Source: Postechiella sp039985655 (GTDB taxonomy: Bacteria > Bacteroidota > Bacteroidia > Flavobacteriales > Flavobacteriaceae). Taken from it: DNA of 64,000 nt. The first letter of the stretch is position 1. Each line of letters begins with the position of its first letter. Below, in pieces: positions 1 to 10,030 of the stretch. The DNA is taken from positions 310,001 to 374,000 of the forward strand of contig JBDWSF010000018.1 of the NCBI GenBank assembly GCA_039985655.1, given 5' to 3'. The notes under the pieces were generated by a model, which saw only the letters and a program-made list of their open reading frames with translations, searched no databases and was not told the origin of the DNA. Made by a program: the position numbers and the translations under genes.

Positions 1-554
1 TACCTCTTGCGTTTCCAGATGTGCCGCCTTTCCCAATGATTTGCCCCATTTTAACGGTGTCATTTGCTTTAACTTTATATTTAGATAAATGTGCATAAGC
101 GGTTTCTAAACCATTAAAATGACGAATGACAACTGTTCTTCCGTGTCCAGAGCTATATCTTGCAAACCGCACAACACCATCAAGCATAGATATCACATTA
201 TCACCTGTAACTAAATCAATATCAATGCCTTTATGTGGTCTTCCTCTTCGCCAGCCATAACGTGATGTAATCACTTTTTTTCCTTCAACAGGTGATGCAT
301 AAATACGATCTGTAAATTCAATTTTAAAAGGTTGCTTTTTTAATGTATTTCTGTAGGGATCAAAATTAATAGTATCCCAATTTGCGATTGTAATATCGAC
401 TTTAGGACGTTCTGCTTTGATTTGATTCTCATTTGTATTTTGGGCATACATACTCGTTATAGAATCTAATTTTTGCCTGATTAATACAATGTTTTGACTG
501 TTGATCGTTTGAAAAGCGTATAGGAAACAAATGAGGGAAACTACTTTTTTCATG
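1..554 (-). CDS. M23-family metallopeptidase, partial (C-terminus outside window)
   Basis: The ATG is at 554 and the reading frame runs off the start of the window, so only about the first 185 residues are visible. The N-terminus (MKKVVSLICFLYAFQTINSQ) is a signal peptide. The visible catalytic half has the LytM/M23 zinc-ligand motif HxxxD in RPHKGIDIDL and the later HLS motif in YAHLSKYKV. Members of this family cut peptidoglycan cross-bridges in the periplasm or act as regulators of amidases. The long linker between signal peptide and peptidase domain is charged. The family call is secure; the substrate is unknown because the C-terminus, which may carry a LysM or other domain, is not visible. 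Confidence 0.88.
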
Positions 555-736
555 AAATAATATTGACTTTATAATGATGGTCTATAAGGTTTAAATCGAA
601 CAACATATTTAGAACGCTTTTTGGGTGACATTGTTATATTGAATTTGACTTTTTATATTTCCTAAAAAATGTCTGGAATTCGTCCATATTTCACTACTTT
701 TTTTTATGCGTAACGATGCCTATGTGTTAGTTAAGT

Positions 737-2053
737 CTATGGTTTAAAACTAGAATGACTCGGTAACTCAAAAACCTCCAATTCAAAATAGGGGATTGCA
801 GCAATAATATGATCAAATATATCTGCCATAATGTATTCGTAGTTTTCCCAACGTTTATCGTTACTAAAGGCGTAAATTTCGATTGGTATCCCTTGAGTTG
901 TTGGTGCTAATTGGCGCACCATAATTGTCATATCCTTATTTATAGCTGAATGTGTTTCAATATACGTTTGAATATATTTTCTAAAAACACCAATATTGGT
1001 TAAATTTTTACCATTTAACAAGAACGATTTATCTATATTATTTTCGTTATTATAGGTATCAATAGCTTGTTCGCGATTGTTTAGATAATCAGAAATAATT
1101 TCTATTTGTTTAAGGCTACTTGTTTGTTTTTTAGATAAATACGATACGCTATCTAACTTAATATTTAAAGCCCGTTTGATACGTCTGCCTTCTGAACTTA
1201 CCATGCCACGCCAGTTTTTAAACGAGTCTGAAATTAAAGCGTAAGTTGGTATGGTTGTTATGGTTTTATCGAAATTTTGAACTTTTACTGTAGATAAATT
1301 GATCTCGATAACATCGCCATCGGCACCGTATTTTTCGAAGGTAATCCAATCTCCGATACGTACCATATCGTTTATAGAGACTTGAATACTGGCAACAAAG
1401 CCCATAATCGTATCTTTGAAAACGAGTATAATAACAGCTGAAGCAGCTCCCATTCCAGTAAGGAATGTTAAAAATGAAATATCGGAAACAATAGCTATAG
1501 CTGACATTATACCTCCCAACCAAGCAAAAATCATAAAGACTTGAATGTAACTATCTATAGGTTTGTCTTTTAATCGGGGTACAGTTTTTAAATAGTCTTT
1601 TAAAGTATTTAACAGACTTCTAACAACCCAAAGGGTTAATACAATAGCAAATACTTTAAGTCCCTTTTCAACAAAATTTTCAAAAGCAGGGAAGTCTATA
1701 AAAACTTTATCTATAAACTCTAAGGCTAGTAATAAAGGGATAATATGTGCAATGTTTCTTGGAACATTGTTTTTAACCAATAAGTCATCAAAGTTTGATT
1801 TAGAAAGGGACGCGAATCTATTAAAAGCTGTAAGCAATAGCTTTCGGATAATATAATCTACTATAAAAACAATAATGAGCAATGCGAATAACAATACTAA
1901 CATGTTTAAATATTTAGCTGTTTGTTCACTTAATTCAACTGTTTTCACCAAATAATTATATAACAAATGCGTATAATCCAATTTTCCAGTTAGTTCTGTA
2001 ACACTATTAGAGTCTACTGTTTCTGAAACTTCTTTAACAATATTAGTTTGCAT
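737..2053 (-). CDS. MscS-family mechanosensitive ion channel
   Basis: This 438-residue protein has several N-terminal membrane segments (about residues 45-75, 95-115, 130-150 and 170-195) followed by the MscS pore helix and beta domain. The pore region is Gly/Ala-rich (GMGAASAVIILVFKDTIMGF), and the beta domain contains GDWITFEKYGADGDVIEINLS as the typical start. The family forms heptameric inner-membrane channels that release solutes on hypo-osmotic shock. The length and the long extension after the beta domain resemble the YbdG/MscM-like subgroup rather than short MscS. The start overlaps the end of the upstream DUF3817 gene by 11 bases, so the two are probably co-transcribed. I am confident of the family, not of the gating or ion selectivity. 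Confidence 0.9.
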   Translation of the reverse strand: MQTNIVKEVSETVDSNSVTELTGKLDYTHLLYNYLVKTVELSEQTAKYLNMLVLLFALLIIVFIVDYIIRKLLLTAFNRFASLSKSNFDDLLVKNNVPRNIAHIIPLLLALEFIDKVFIDFPAFENFVEKGLKVFAIVLTLWVVRSLLNTLKDYLKTVPRLKDKPIDSYIQVFMIFAWLGGIMSAIAIVSDISFLTFLTGMGAASAVIILVFKDTIMGFVASIQVSINDMVRIGDWITFEKYGADGDVIEINLSTVKVQNFDKTITTIPTYALISDSFKNWRGMVSSEGRRIKRALNIKLDSVSYLSKKQTSSLKQIEIISDYLNNREQAIDTYNNENNIDKSFLLNGKNLTNIGVFRKYIQTYIETHSAINKDMTIMVRQLAPTTQGIPIEIYAFSNDKRWENYEYIMADIFDHIIAAIPYFELEVFELPSHSSFKP

Positions 2054-2342
2054 TACGCTGTGGCTTTAAATATTTTCTTTCAATATAAAAGGTTCCAAAA
2101 GGAAGTATGGATGCCAAAAGCACAAAAAGAAAGCTTTTGTTTGTCCATTTCATATCTCCTTTAATTAAAAAAGCTAGAATGATATATAAAATAAAAAGCA
2201 TCCCATGTGGCATACCTAATAGTTTAACATACTGTGGGTCGCCAATAAAATGTTTTATTGGCGTTGCAATAAATAATAATAAAATATAAGAGATACCTTC
2301 TAAAAGGGCTGTTATTCTAAAAATATTAAGGAATGAAAACAT
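2043..2342 (-). CDS. DUF3817 small integral membrane protein
   Basis: A 99-residue protein with three hydrophobic segments (about residues 9-28, 45-62 and 70-88) and a short basic C-terminus. The N-terminal motif LLEGISYILLLFIATPIKH and the central PHGMLFILYI are characteristic of the DUF3817 family (YdzA-like), whose function is unknown. Its 3' end overlaps the start of the MscS-type channel gene, which suggests translational coupling. No catalytic residues are apparent. Confidence 0.8.
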   Translation of the reverse strand: MFSFLNIFRITALLEGISYILLLFIATPIKHFIGDPQYVKLLGMPHGMLFILYIILAFLIKGDMKWTNKSFLFVLLASILPFGTFYIERKYLKPQRNAN

Positions 2343-2426
2343 AAATAAATTTTCATGCTAAAATAAACTAGAAAAAGAATATATCCTTGATTTATAGTAT
2401 ATAATCCTGAAAGAAATTAATATATG

Positions 2427-3044
2427 TTATAAGGCATTAAAAATGATAAGTCCGTAAATCGCAAAACGAACAAAACGTAACGCGCCATAAAGCATAACAT
2501 TATTAAACGGAAATTTAATAATCCCTGCAGCTATACAAGCTATAGAAAAGGGTAGTGGCAATACAGCACCAACCATAATTAAAAAACCTCCCCATTTCTT
2601 TGAGTTTTTTAATTGTGTTTCCATTTTAACTTCAATGTATTTATGTACTGAAGGAATTTTGGTAATTGTTCGTCCCATCCAGTATGAAAGCAGTCCGCCA
2701 CCATAAGATAAAACGGCTAGAATCCCTAAATAGCACCATGGATTATACATTTTTCCTGACCAAGCAATAAAAATCTCTGGTGGAACAAGTCCTAAAAGTG
2801 TTTCGGAAACAAAAAAGAAACTTAATACGCCGTAAGCTGGAAGTATTTCTGTAAGGTGTGTTAAAGCGTTATTTATATTAAAAAAATGATTAACCGTATA
2901 AATCAAAACAATAATACCTATAATATATGGAAAAGCTTTTTTAACAGCTTGCCATACAAACGTATAAAACCCTGTATAGGAATAGTATTGATGTAATAGC
3001 TGAATTTTAGATTTTCCAGCTTTTGATTTCGGTTTAGGCTTCAT
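2427..3044 (-). CDS. VTT-domain (YqaA/DedA-like) membrane protein
   Basis: This 205-residue protein begins with a basic cytoplasmic segment rich in Lys, then has about four to five membrane segments. The central part (LLGLVPPEIFIAWSGK, then GGGLLSYWMGR) and the Pro-rich re-entrant-like segment GAVLPLPFSIACIAAGI match the VTT/SNARE-associated family (YqaA/DedA relatives). Proteins of this superfamily are implicated in lipid scrambling or transport and in envelope homeostasis; the substrate of this one is not known. It is separated from the DUF3817 gene by 84 bases on the same strand. Confidence 0.78.
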   Translation of the reverse strand: MKPKPKSKAGKSKIQLLHQYYSYTGFYTFVWQAVKKAFPYIIGIIVLIYTVNHFFNINNALTHLTEILPAYGVLSFFFVSETLLGLVPPEIFIAWSGKMYNPWCYLGILAVLSYGGGLLSYWMGRTITKIPSVHKYIEVKMETQLKNSKKWGGFLIMVGAVLPLPFSIACIAAGIIKFPFNNVMLYGALRFVRFAIYGLIIFNAL

Positions 3045-3302
3045 TGTTCACTAAAATAATTTAAGGTGAACAAATATAAGTGTATAATTTGAGTTTAAAA
3101 ATATTGTGATTGGTTTTGATAAAATTTTAACATAGAATGGAAGTGTTGATTCTTAGTTATATTATTATTATCAATCACTAAACTTCCATCTATAAAAACA
3201 TTATCATCCGAACTTATACCTAATTTTGTATCTTTTAACAATACCTTAAAGGAATTGCAAGGAATCTTTGATTAAAATTAAAACCTCTCAGTTTTTTATC
3301 TA
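3045..3302. other. Intergenic stretch without a recognised gene
   Basis: I see no supported gene here. A short open frame on the minus strand (about 3105-3260) has no start codon and no recognisable domain. The region separates the VTT protein start from the SusCD terminator. Confidence 0.5.
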
Positions 3303-3340
3303 AAAAAATACCCCGAAAATAATCTTCGAGGTATTTTCAA
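3303..3340 (-). terminator. Intrinsic terminator of the susCD operon
   Basis: On the minus strand an A+T-flanked stem (AATACCTCGAA paired with TTCGGGGTATT, loop GATTATT, one mismatch) is followed by a T-run. It lies 34 bases past the susD stop codon, where the end of this operon is expected. Confidence 0.75.
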
Positions 3341-3373
3341 AAAAACTAACTTTAATCAACTAAAACTTTATAA

Positions 3374-5095
3374 TTAATACCCAGAGTTATTAGGTAATAA
3401 ATTAGGATTTAAAAGCACATCTGCTGCAGGAATAGGCCATAGATATTGATGGTCTGGGAAATTTGTTTCGCTAAGCGTTCGTGCTAACCCTGCCGTTACT
3501 AAGGGGGTGAAATCAGCAACGCCATCTTCATCTATTTCTGGAGTCATTCCCCAAAACCATAGACCAGGCGTTACTACATTATCAATGATGCTACCAATAT
3601 TTGCCATGCCGTACGTATTTCCAGTAAGTACTTTTTCTGCTAACCTCCATCTAATTATATCCATATACCGGAGTCCTTCATTGGCAAACTCTGCACGCCT
3701 TTCGTTCCTTACAACATATCTTAATTCAGCTTGATCAGTTGTAGTAACCGTAGGGTTTGATAAACTAGAACCTGCATAGGCTCTATCTCTAACCTCATTT
3801 ATAGCACCTAACACACTTTGATCAATCTGCCCTAATTCAATCTTTGACTCAGCATACATTAACAGCACATCTGCATATCTAATAACAATATGATTGTTTT
3901 CTGCTGTTATTGGAGCTTTCCATGTTTCATCAATGAACTTTTTCCAAAGCAAACCATTAAAGGAGGCAAAAGATTGATTGGTTCGCGTATCATTATTAGA
4001 CGTCATATTATTTGTAGCATAATTAAATACTTGTAATCTTTCAGGATGGGGGGTGTATTCAATATCCATAAATCTAGATCCATCACTAGGAAACAAACCA
4101 TCACCGTCTTCTAAAGATCCAAAAGGCACAATGGTTGCCAAACACCTAGGGTCTCTATTTTTAAATGGATTTCTAGGATCAAACAAAGGAGACTCATCAA
4201 TAGGTAAGCCATCAACACACTCGTATGACGCCAACAATTCCCAAGTAGGTTGTTTTGCTCCCCAACCTCCATGAGTTCTTGGTAAAAAATCTGGTAAATT
4301 ATCACTTCGATTAATGCCCAAAGCGTCACTTCTTGGGATATTAAAAACTAGCTCATCAGATGTTTTAGTTCCTGAAAGAAACAAATCTCCAAAGCTTGGA
4401 TGAAGTTCATATTCGTTTAAATCCATACAATCTTGTGCAGCTTCTGCAGCTACAGCATGATCTCCCATATATAAAGCAATTCTTGATTTCATAGCCATAG
4501 CCGCCCCTTTGGTGGCAAATTGTAATCCAGAGTAGGATACCGGTAGGTTAGTTATAGCATTATCATAGTACTCATATATTTTTTGTAGAATTACAGCTTT
4601 GTCCGTTCTACTGATCTCAAAAGCCTCATCTACTGATAGTTCCTCTTCAAAGAAAGGGACATCGCCATAATGGGTAATTAAATAACTCCAAAAAGAAGCT
4701 ATAAAAAAATCAGCTTCACCTAAAAAGGTTTTGGCATCATTCTCAGAGAGAATGCCATTCTGGTCTTCAATCTGTTTCTTAATAGAAATTAACCTTGAAA
4801 TACCTTTATATTTCTCTGACCATCTATTTCCGACTCCAACGTTTTCAGAATTTAAAGTCCCCGCTTTTATAACATCCAAAGCATCTCTTCTTTGAAAATC
4901 ATCATCAACACCATTTGCCGATTCATCCTTTACCCATTGAAATAGCCTATAGCCTTCATTCAATCCTTCTCTAAACTGTTCTGTACTGATAAAAGGTGCT
5001 GTGGTTGGTGCATCTAAGGGTACTAAATCTAGTTCTGCACAAGAACTTCCTATAAGTAATAGTAAAACAAGTATTTTGTATATATATATTTTCAT
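3374..5095 (-). CDS. RagB/SusD-family outer-membrane nutrient-binding lipoprotein
   Basis: This 573-residue protein is the surface lipoprotein partner of the SusC transporter encoded 12 bases upstream. It has a lipoprotein signal peptide ending in the lipobox LLIGSSC (Cys at about residue 19). The SusD N-terminal TPR-like region follows, and the family's C-terminal motifs are present: VIRYADVLLMYAESKIELG, RRAEFANEGLRYMDIIRW and, at the end, YLWPIPAADVLLNPNLL with NSGY. SusD proteins cap the SusC barrel and capture oligosaccharides or peptides. No glycoside hydrolase, sulfatase or peptidase gene is adjacent, so the substrate cannot be inferred from context. Expression is likely controlled by the FecR/ECF pair upstream of susC. 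Confidence 0.95.
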   Translation of the reverse strand: MKIYIYKILVLLLLIGSSCAELDLVPLDAPTTAPFISTEQFREGLNEGYRLFQWVKDESANGVDDDFQRRDALDVIKAGTLNSENVGVGNRWSEKYKGISRLISIKKQIEDQNGILSENDAKTFLGEADFFIASFWSYLITHYGDVPFFEEELSVDEAFEISRTDKAVILQKIYEYYDNAITNLPVSYSGLQFATKGAAMAMKSRIALYMGDHAVAAEAAQDCMDLNEYELHPSFGDLFLSGTKTSDELVFNIPRSDALGINRSDNLPDFLPRTHGGWGAKQPTWELLASYECVDGLPIDESPLFDPRNPFKNRDPRCLATIVPFGSLEDGDGLFPSDGSRFMDIEYTPHPERLQVFNYATNNMTSNNDTRTNQSFASFNGLLWKKFIDETWKAPITAENNHIVIRYADVLLMYAESKIELGQIDQSVLGAINEVRDRAYAGSSLSNPTVTTTDQAELRYVVRNERRAEFANEGLRYMDIIRWRLAEKVLTGNTYGMANIGSIIDNVVTPGLWFWGMTPEIDEDGVADFTPLVTAGLARTLSETNFPDHQYLWPIPAADVLLNPNLLPNNSGY

Positions 5096-5107
5096 GTTCT
5101 TCGATAT

Positions 5108-8100
5108 TTAAAAATTAGCTTTTATTCCTAAAATAACTGATTTGGTTAAGAAATATCCAGTCCCTGAAGTTTGTTCGGGATCTACTCCGTTTGGTAGTTT
5201 GTCAAAAGTAAACAAATCGTTACCCGATACAGATAACCTAATTTTTGTCAACCCCAACTTCTCAATGGTACTAGTAGGCAAAGTATACCCCAAGGATAAT
5301 GTTTTAATTCTAAGATATGCTCCGTTTTTTAACCAAAAATCTGAAAAACGATAATTATTTCCACTTGATGTTTCACTCAGTCTTGGGTATTTCGCGTTCA
5401 GGTTATCTTCAACACTATTATTAACACTCCAATAACTACTAGCATATTCTTGACTTGGTGTTAACCACGATTCGCGGAAGGGACGAATAAAGCTTTCAGA
5501 TAAGAAAAAGTTTTGCTTAGCAACACCTTGAAAAGCCAATCCAAAATCAAACCCTTTATATGCCATATTAATTCTACCTCCATAAATATTACGAGGACTA
5601 GAGCTCCCTAAAAATGTTTTATCTAAATCGTTAATAATGCCATCTGGTGTTCCATCTGGACCACTAATGTCTTTATATTTAACATCTCCAGGTTTCACTG
5701 ATGCATTGGTAACCGGAGAATTATCTACTTCATCTTGAGTTTGAAATAATCCATCCGATTGTAGTCCATAAAATTCTTGGAATTCATGCCCTTCTTCAGA
5801 AAGTTTAGTACCACTATTATCAAAAAGACGCTTATCATTAATATCTCCAATAATGGATTCTGCATCCGAGATATTAAAGGAAACACCATAGCTAAAATCA
5901 TCTCCTATATTATCGTTCCAAGATGCAGATACTTCCCATCCTTTGGTTGTCATGCCTCCCACATTTACTGTAGGGTCTTCAAACCCTACTAAATCTGGAA
6001 CACTTAAACTTAATAACATATTTGTTGTTTCTTTGATGAAGTATTCTCCTTCTAAAGAAAGTCTATCATTAAATAAACCAAGTTCTACTCCAAAATTATT
6101 TGTAGCCGTTGTTTCCCATTTAATATTTGGCGTAGTTAAGAAAAGTTGAGATAATGCTCTTACTTCTTCTACATCTGATCCACTAGCAATTAATGCACTT
6201 TGAACTTGCAGTAAAGTAATATATAGGTAATTACTTAATCTATCATTCCCTAATTCACCATATGAGGTCTTTAATTTTAAATATGAAATAGGGGATTCTA
6301 ATGATTTCATGAATTCTTCATTTGATACTGTCCAAGCTGCAGAAACAGAAGGAAACGTTCCCCATCGGTAATCACTTGCAAATCTTGAAGATCCATCACG
6401 TCTAAGCGATGCTGACACATAATATTTATTATCAAAACTATAATTTACTCTTCCAAAAAGAGAAGAATATGCAAGCTCAGAAGCGGATGTGCCATTGTCA
6501 AATATTTCAGCAGTTGTTGCTTGATTTAAATATGGAAAATCTGGGCTAACAAAATTGTCTCCCAAAACCCCAAAATTTTCAGTTTTAGAGCTTCTTTCTT
6601 CAAAACCTGCAAGAGCCTTAACACTGTGTTTGCCAAAAGATTTATCATAGTCAACTAATGCTTGCATAGTTACCGCCGTAAAATCGTATCTAGATTCTGT
6701 CAATCTATTTACAGTTTGATTTGGTATAAGCGTTCCCTCATTAATCTGATCTGGGTCATCAACATCCCAGTATCTAACTTCCTTTGAAAACGTTTTTCCT
6801 TTAGTAAATGTAGCCGTTGGTGTAAGATTTAACGAAAACTTTAAATCATTAATTGGTTTGTAAAAAAAACCTATTTTTCCAGTAAACAGAAATGAGTCAT
6901 TTTTTGAAAACCCACCTTCTTTAAAGCGTAGAAATGCGTTGTCTCCACTTTTACCTTCTGCATATCTTCCATCTTCCCATACAGCTGGGTATACAGGAGC
7001 TGCCTGCAATGCCCGACCAGTTGGGTCAAATATAGGATTGTTTGTTTTAATTAATTTAAAGTTTACATCTGCAATAACTCCAAATTTTTCTGAAATTTTA
7101 ATATCATTATTAATTCTTGCAGTTACCCGACTCCAATCTCTCTCTTCATATAATGCATCCTGATATTCATAACCTATAAAAATATTGGATTTCAACTTTT
7201 CGGATCCACCAGAAATATTTATATTATGTCTATAACCCGTAGAGTTTTTCTTTAAAAGAAGGCTCTTCCAATCCGTGTCTGGATACTCATTCCTGTCAGA
7301 AGCGGCCTCACCAGAAATATACTTATTTATTCTGTCTTCAGACCAAATAGGAAATAAATCACTACCATTTCCATCATCATTCCATGATTTTTCATTATCC
7401 ATTTGTAAATACTTAAGAGCATCTACATATTCACGCTCTTTTGTAGGTGTATTAATAAAATAATCTCCGCTATAGCTAAATCTAAAAACACCCTCTTTAG
7501 CACGCTTTGTTGTAATAATAATTACACCAGCTGCAGCCCTTGATCCATATATAGATGCCGCCGCTGCATCTTTTAATACAGAAATACTTTCCACTTGGTC
7601 GGCAGTTACATCATTAATACTCCCTGTTACATCATCAATAAGAACCAATGGTTCGTTAGTTCCTTCTAGCGTTGTGTTACCACGTATTCTTATAGTATTC
7701 CCACCACCAGGCGCAGAATTAGTTCTTGTTATTCTAAGTCCTGCAACAGTTCCTTGAAGCGCATTCGAGATATTAGTTGTACCTCTCTCTGTAATAACAT
7801 CTGCTTTAATGGTGGCAATAGAACCTGTTATATCTTTTTTGGCAATTGTACCATATCCAACAACCACTATTTCGTCTAATGCTGATGTATTTTCTTTTAA
7901 GGTTATAGATATATTTGTTTGGTTATTAACTGCTACTTCTTGGGGTAAATACCCAATATAAGATATAATAAGCGTTGCATTTTCATCAGTAACATTTAAA
8001 GAAAAATGACCATCAAAGTCTGATTGTGCTCCATTTGAAGTACCTTTTTCTAAAATATTAGCCCCTGCCAAAGGGATTCCTGATATATCAGAAATAATTC

Positions 8101-8509
8101 CTGAGATTTGGTACTGCTGTTCTTTTTCTAAAATAACAATAGGTTTTTCTTTTATAAGAACGCTTTTATTAGCTGTTATCTTAATATCCAAATCTCCTTG
8201 CGATAAGCTTTTATTTAATAGTTTATTTGTTTTAATAATTCCTTTTTTCACTTCTATTCTAGGAAAATCCTTAAACAGACCCTTTTCATAAAAGAATCTA
8301 TAATCTGTTTGATTCATAATTAATATGAATACTTCATCAACTGTTAAAGTTTTATCTTCTTCAATTTTAATTTTAGAATTTTGAGATATACTGTTATTAG
8401 GCATTAAAGAAAAAACAGTAGTACAAAATAAGAATATGAATGATCGCATAATTATCATTAAAAGCCGCTTTCTGAATAGGAAAGGGGTGGTGGTTAATTT
8501 AATTTGCAT
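5108..8509 (-). CDS. SusC/RagA-family TonB-dependent transporter with STN signalling domain
   Basis: A 1133-residue outer-membrane transporter. In order: signal peptide (residues about 10-42); an STN domain (about 50-120); a carboxypeptidase-regulatory-like domain (about 132-215, with YQISGIISDISGIPLAGAN); a TonB-box/plug junction (SALDEIVVVGYGTIAKKDIT); the plug domain with RIRGNTTLEGTNEPLVLIDD; and a long beta barrel ending in a terminal aromatic (GIKANF). The STN domain is the part that contacts an inner-membrane FecR-type anti-sigma factor in transenvelope signalling, and a fecR gene lies directly upstream, so this transporter is probably a transducer as well as an importer. It forms an operon with susD (12-base gap). 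The substrate is unknown. Confidence 0.96.
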   Translation of the reverse strand: MQIKLTTTPFLFRKRLLMIIMRSFIFLFCTTVFSLMPNNSISQNSKIKIEEDKTLTVDEVFILIMNQTDYRFFYEKGLFKDFPRIEVKKGIIKTNKLLNKSLSQGDLDIKITANKSVLIKEKPIVILEKEQQYQISGIISDISGIPLAGANILEKGTSNGAQSDFDGHFSLNVTDENATLIISYIGYLPQEVAVNNQTNISITLKENTSALDEIVVVGYGTIAKKDITGSIATIKADVITERGTTNISNALQGTVAGLRITRTNSAPGGGNTIRIRGNTTLEGTNEPLVLIDDVTGSINDVTADQVESISVLKDAAAASIYGSRAAAGVIIITTKRAKEGVFRFSYSGDYFINTPTKEREYVDALKYLQMDNEKSWNDDGNGSDLFPIWSEDRINKYISGEAASDRNEYPDTDWKSLLLKKNSTGYRHNINISGGSEKLKSNIFIGYEYQDALYEERDWSRVTARINNDIKISEKFGVIADVNFKLIKTNNPIFDPTGRALQAAPVYPAVWEDGRYAEGKSGDNAFLRFKEGGFSKNDSFLFTGKIGFFYKPINDLKFSLNLTPTATFTKGKTFSKEVRYWDVDDPDQINEGTLIPNQTVNRLTESRYDFTAVTMQALVDYDKSFGKHSVKALAGFEERSSKTENFGVLGDNFVSPDFPYLNQATTAEIFDNGTSASELAYSSLFGRVNYSFDNKYYVSASLRRDGSSRFASDYRWGTFPSVSAAWTVSNEEFMKSLESPISYLKLKTSYGELGNDRLSNYLYITLLQVQSALIASGSDVEEVRALSQLFLTTPNIKWETTATNNFGVELGLFNDRLSLEGEYFIKETTNMLLSLSVPDLVGFEDPTVNVGGMTTKGWEVSASWNDNIGDDFSYGVSFNISDAESIIGDINDKRLFDNSGTKLSEEGHEFQEFYGLQSDGLFQTQDEVDNSPVTNASVKPGDVKYKDISGPDGTPDGIINDLDKTFLGSSSPRNIYGGRINMAYKGFDFGLAFQGVAKQNFFLSESFIRPFRESWLTPSQEYASSYWSVNNSVEDNLNAKYPRLSETSSGNNYRFSDFWLKNGAYLRIKTLSLGYTLPTSTIEKLGLTKIRLSVSGNDLFTFDKLPNGVDPEQTSGTGYFLTKSVILGIKANF

Positions 8510-8756
8510 AAATTTGTATATTATTAGTTAGTTAAACATTTTTAATTAATTAGTAAAAATTCACGAGGGTATAGTTTTTACTTTGGCGGGTTAAACTTTA
8601 TCCTCTTTTTTTTCTTGTTTTTCACTTCATAGATTGGTTGTTTTTGTTATACGTTAATTATTTTTTCTAGTATTTATATGTATTTAGGTGCTTTTTTAAT
8701 AGCTTTCTAAGCCTATTGGAATAAGTGGTTTATATTTTTTAATTCTTGTCTTTGCG

Positions 8757-9914
8757 CTATTTTAATATTATTGTTTTGTTATTTACTTCATAACTGTTTA
8801 TTGAACTAGATTTCATAATTGACAAAATATCTTCGATGCTTTGCTGCTTATTTATAACACCAATGAATTCGACCGATTCTAGTTCTTTATTTTCAAAAAT
8901 TATGTCTACATCGTACCATCTAGATATCACTTTCATGATGTCCTTTAATGGTTTATCTATAAAACTAAGTACACCATATTTCCAAGAGGTTTCCCCTTTT
9001 ACATCAACTTTTGCAATTGTAATGGTATTGGTTTCGGTATTTAAATTGGATTGTTGATTTGGTTCTAAATTTTGTTTTAAAATACCATTATCAACAACAA
9101 CCTTACCTTCTACCAAAGTGGTATAAATATTTGATTCATCTTGATAAGCTTTTAGATTGAACTCTGTTCCTAATACTTCTACTTCCTGTGATTGATTAAA
9201 TACTTTGAATTTACTTCCGTTATGTTCAGTACTTGATGATACATCAAAATAGGCCTCACCATAAACTAATTCTACTTCTCTTGTTTCTCCATCAATAAAA
9301 CTAACCGGATATTTAAGTTGTGATTCTGAATTTAACCACACTTTTGTGCCATCAGCTAGTTTAATAAAAAATTGCCCTCCTCTGGGAATGGTTAGATAAT
9401 TGTATACAATCTCCTTTGTATTTTGTTTGGTTTCTTCGTAAATAATCTGTGCTCCATTACTATTTGCATTTTGTGTTTGAAAAGATGCCCCCTTCTCTAA
9501 AGCAACATGAGAACCATCCCCTAATGTCAATGTTGCTTTATCTGTACCAGGCTCAATTGAGGTATTTACAATTATTGGTATTGTTTCTATTGGAGTTTTA
9601 AAACCAACTTGTTGGAAGAAATAACCCAATCCAAAAACTATCACAGCGGCTGCTGCATATTTAAAAACTTTATAAATTCTTAGTTTATGTACTAGTTTTT
9701 TGTCTTGTCTAATTTTGCGCAGATATTCTTTTTTAGCATTTTCGGTATCAAACTCATTTGTATTAATATCTATAGCATAGTTGGTTCTTATATAGTTCTT
9801 AAATATTTGTTTATTCTGGTCATCTTTCAACCAATCTGATAACACTTCCAAATCATCAATATTGGCAGCATTCATCAAATATTTAACTAATTTAATTTCT
9901 ATATTTTCATTCAT
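8757..9914 (-). CDS. FecR-family anti-sigma factor
   Basis: I place the start at ATG 9914 (MNENIEIKLVKYLM), because the 18 residues upstream in the same frame do not look like the family. The protein has a cytoplasmic N-terminal sigma-binding region, one membrane segment (YAAAAVIVFGLGYFFQ, about residues 86-102), and the periplasmic FecR domain with the conserved YLTIPRGGQFFIKLADGTKVWLNSESQLKYP segment (split here into its elements: IPRGGQF, DGTKVWLN, LKYP). The C-terminal DUF4974-like region (KPLKDIMKVISRWYDVDI) completes it. It should hold the divergently encoded ECF sigma factor inactive until the SusC STN domain signals. The gap to susC is 247 bases and holds no other gene. Confidence 0.93.
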   Translation of the reverse strand: MNENIEIKLVKYLMNAANIDDLEVLSDWLKDDQNKQIFKNYIRTNYAIDINTNEFDTENAKKEYLRKIRQDKKLVHKLRIYKVFKYAAAAVIVFGLGYFFQQVGFKTPIETIPIIVNTSIEPGTDKATLTLGDGSHVALEKGASFQTQNANSNGAQIIYEETKQNTKEIVYNYLTIPRGGQFFIKLADGTKVWLNSESQLKYPVSFIDGETREVELVYGEAYFDVSSSTEHNGSKFKVFNQSQEVEVLGTEFNLKAYQDESNIYTTLVEGKVVVDNGILKQNLEPNQQSNLNTETNTITIAKVDVKGETSWKYGVLSFIDKPLKDIMKVISRWYDVDIIFENKELESVEFIGVINKQQSIEDILSIMKSSSINSYEVNNKTIILK

Positions 9915-9920
9915 TTTTAA

Positions 9921-9948
9921 TTTGGGGTGTTTATATATATTACGTTTG
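9921..9948 (+). promoter_or_regulatory. Candidate sigma-A promoter of the ECF sigma gene
   Basis: A TTTG (9921-9924) and a TACGTTTG (9941-9948) match the -33/-7 elements of Bacteroidota promoters (TTTG ... TAnnTTTG). The 16-base spacing is slightly shorter than usual. It lies in the divergent fecR-sigma intergenic region, reading toward the sigma gene. Confidence 0.35.
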
Positions 9949-10030
9949 CCAAATACAACCACCCACAAATTCTATTAAAAAATATTTCTTTAATTTTACA
10001 AAAACTTAAAGCGTACTTAACATATACTGA

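Noticed and set aside
3105..3265. Open minus-strand frame of about 50 codons between the VTT and susD genes
   Set aside because: It has no start codon, is short for AT-rich DNA, and shows no recognisable domain.
5142..7463. Several short + strand ORFs opposite susC and susD
   Set aside because: They lie antisense within well-supported genes and show no protein family features.
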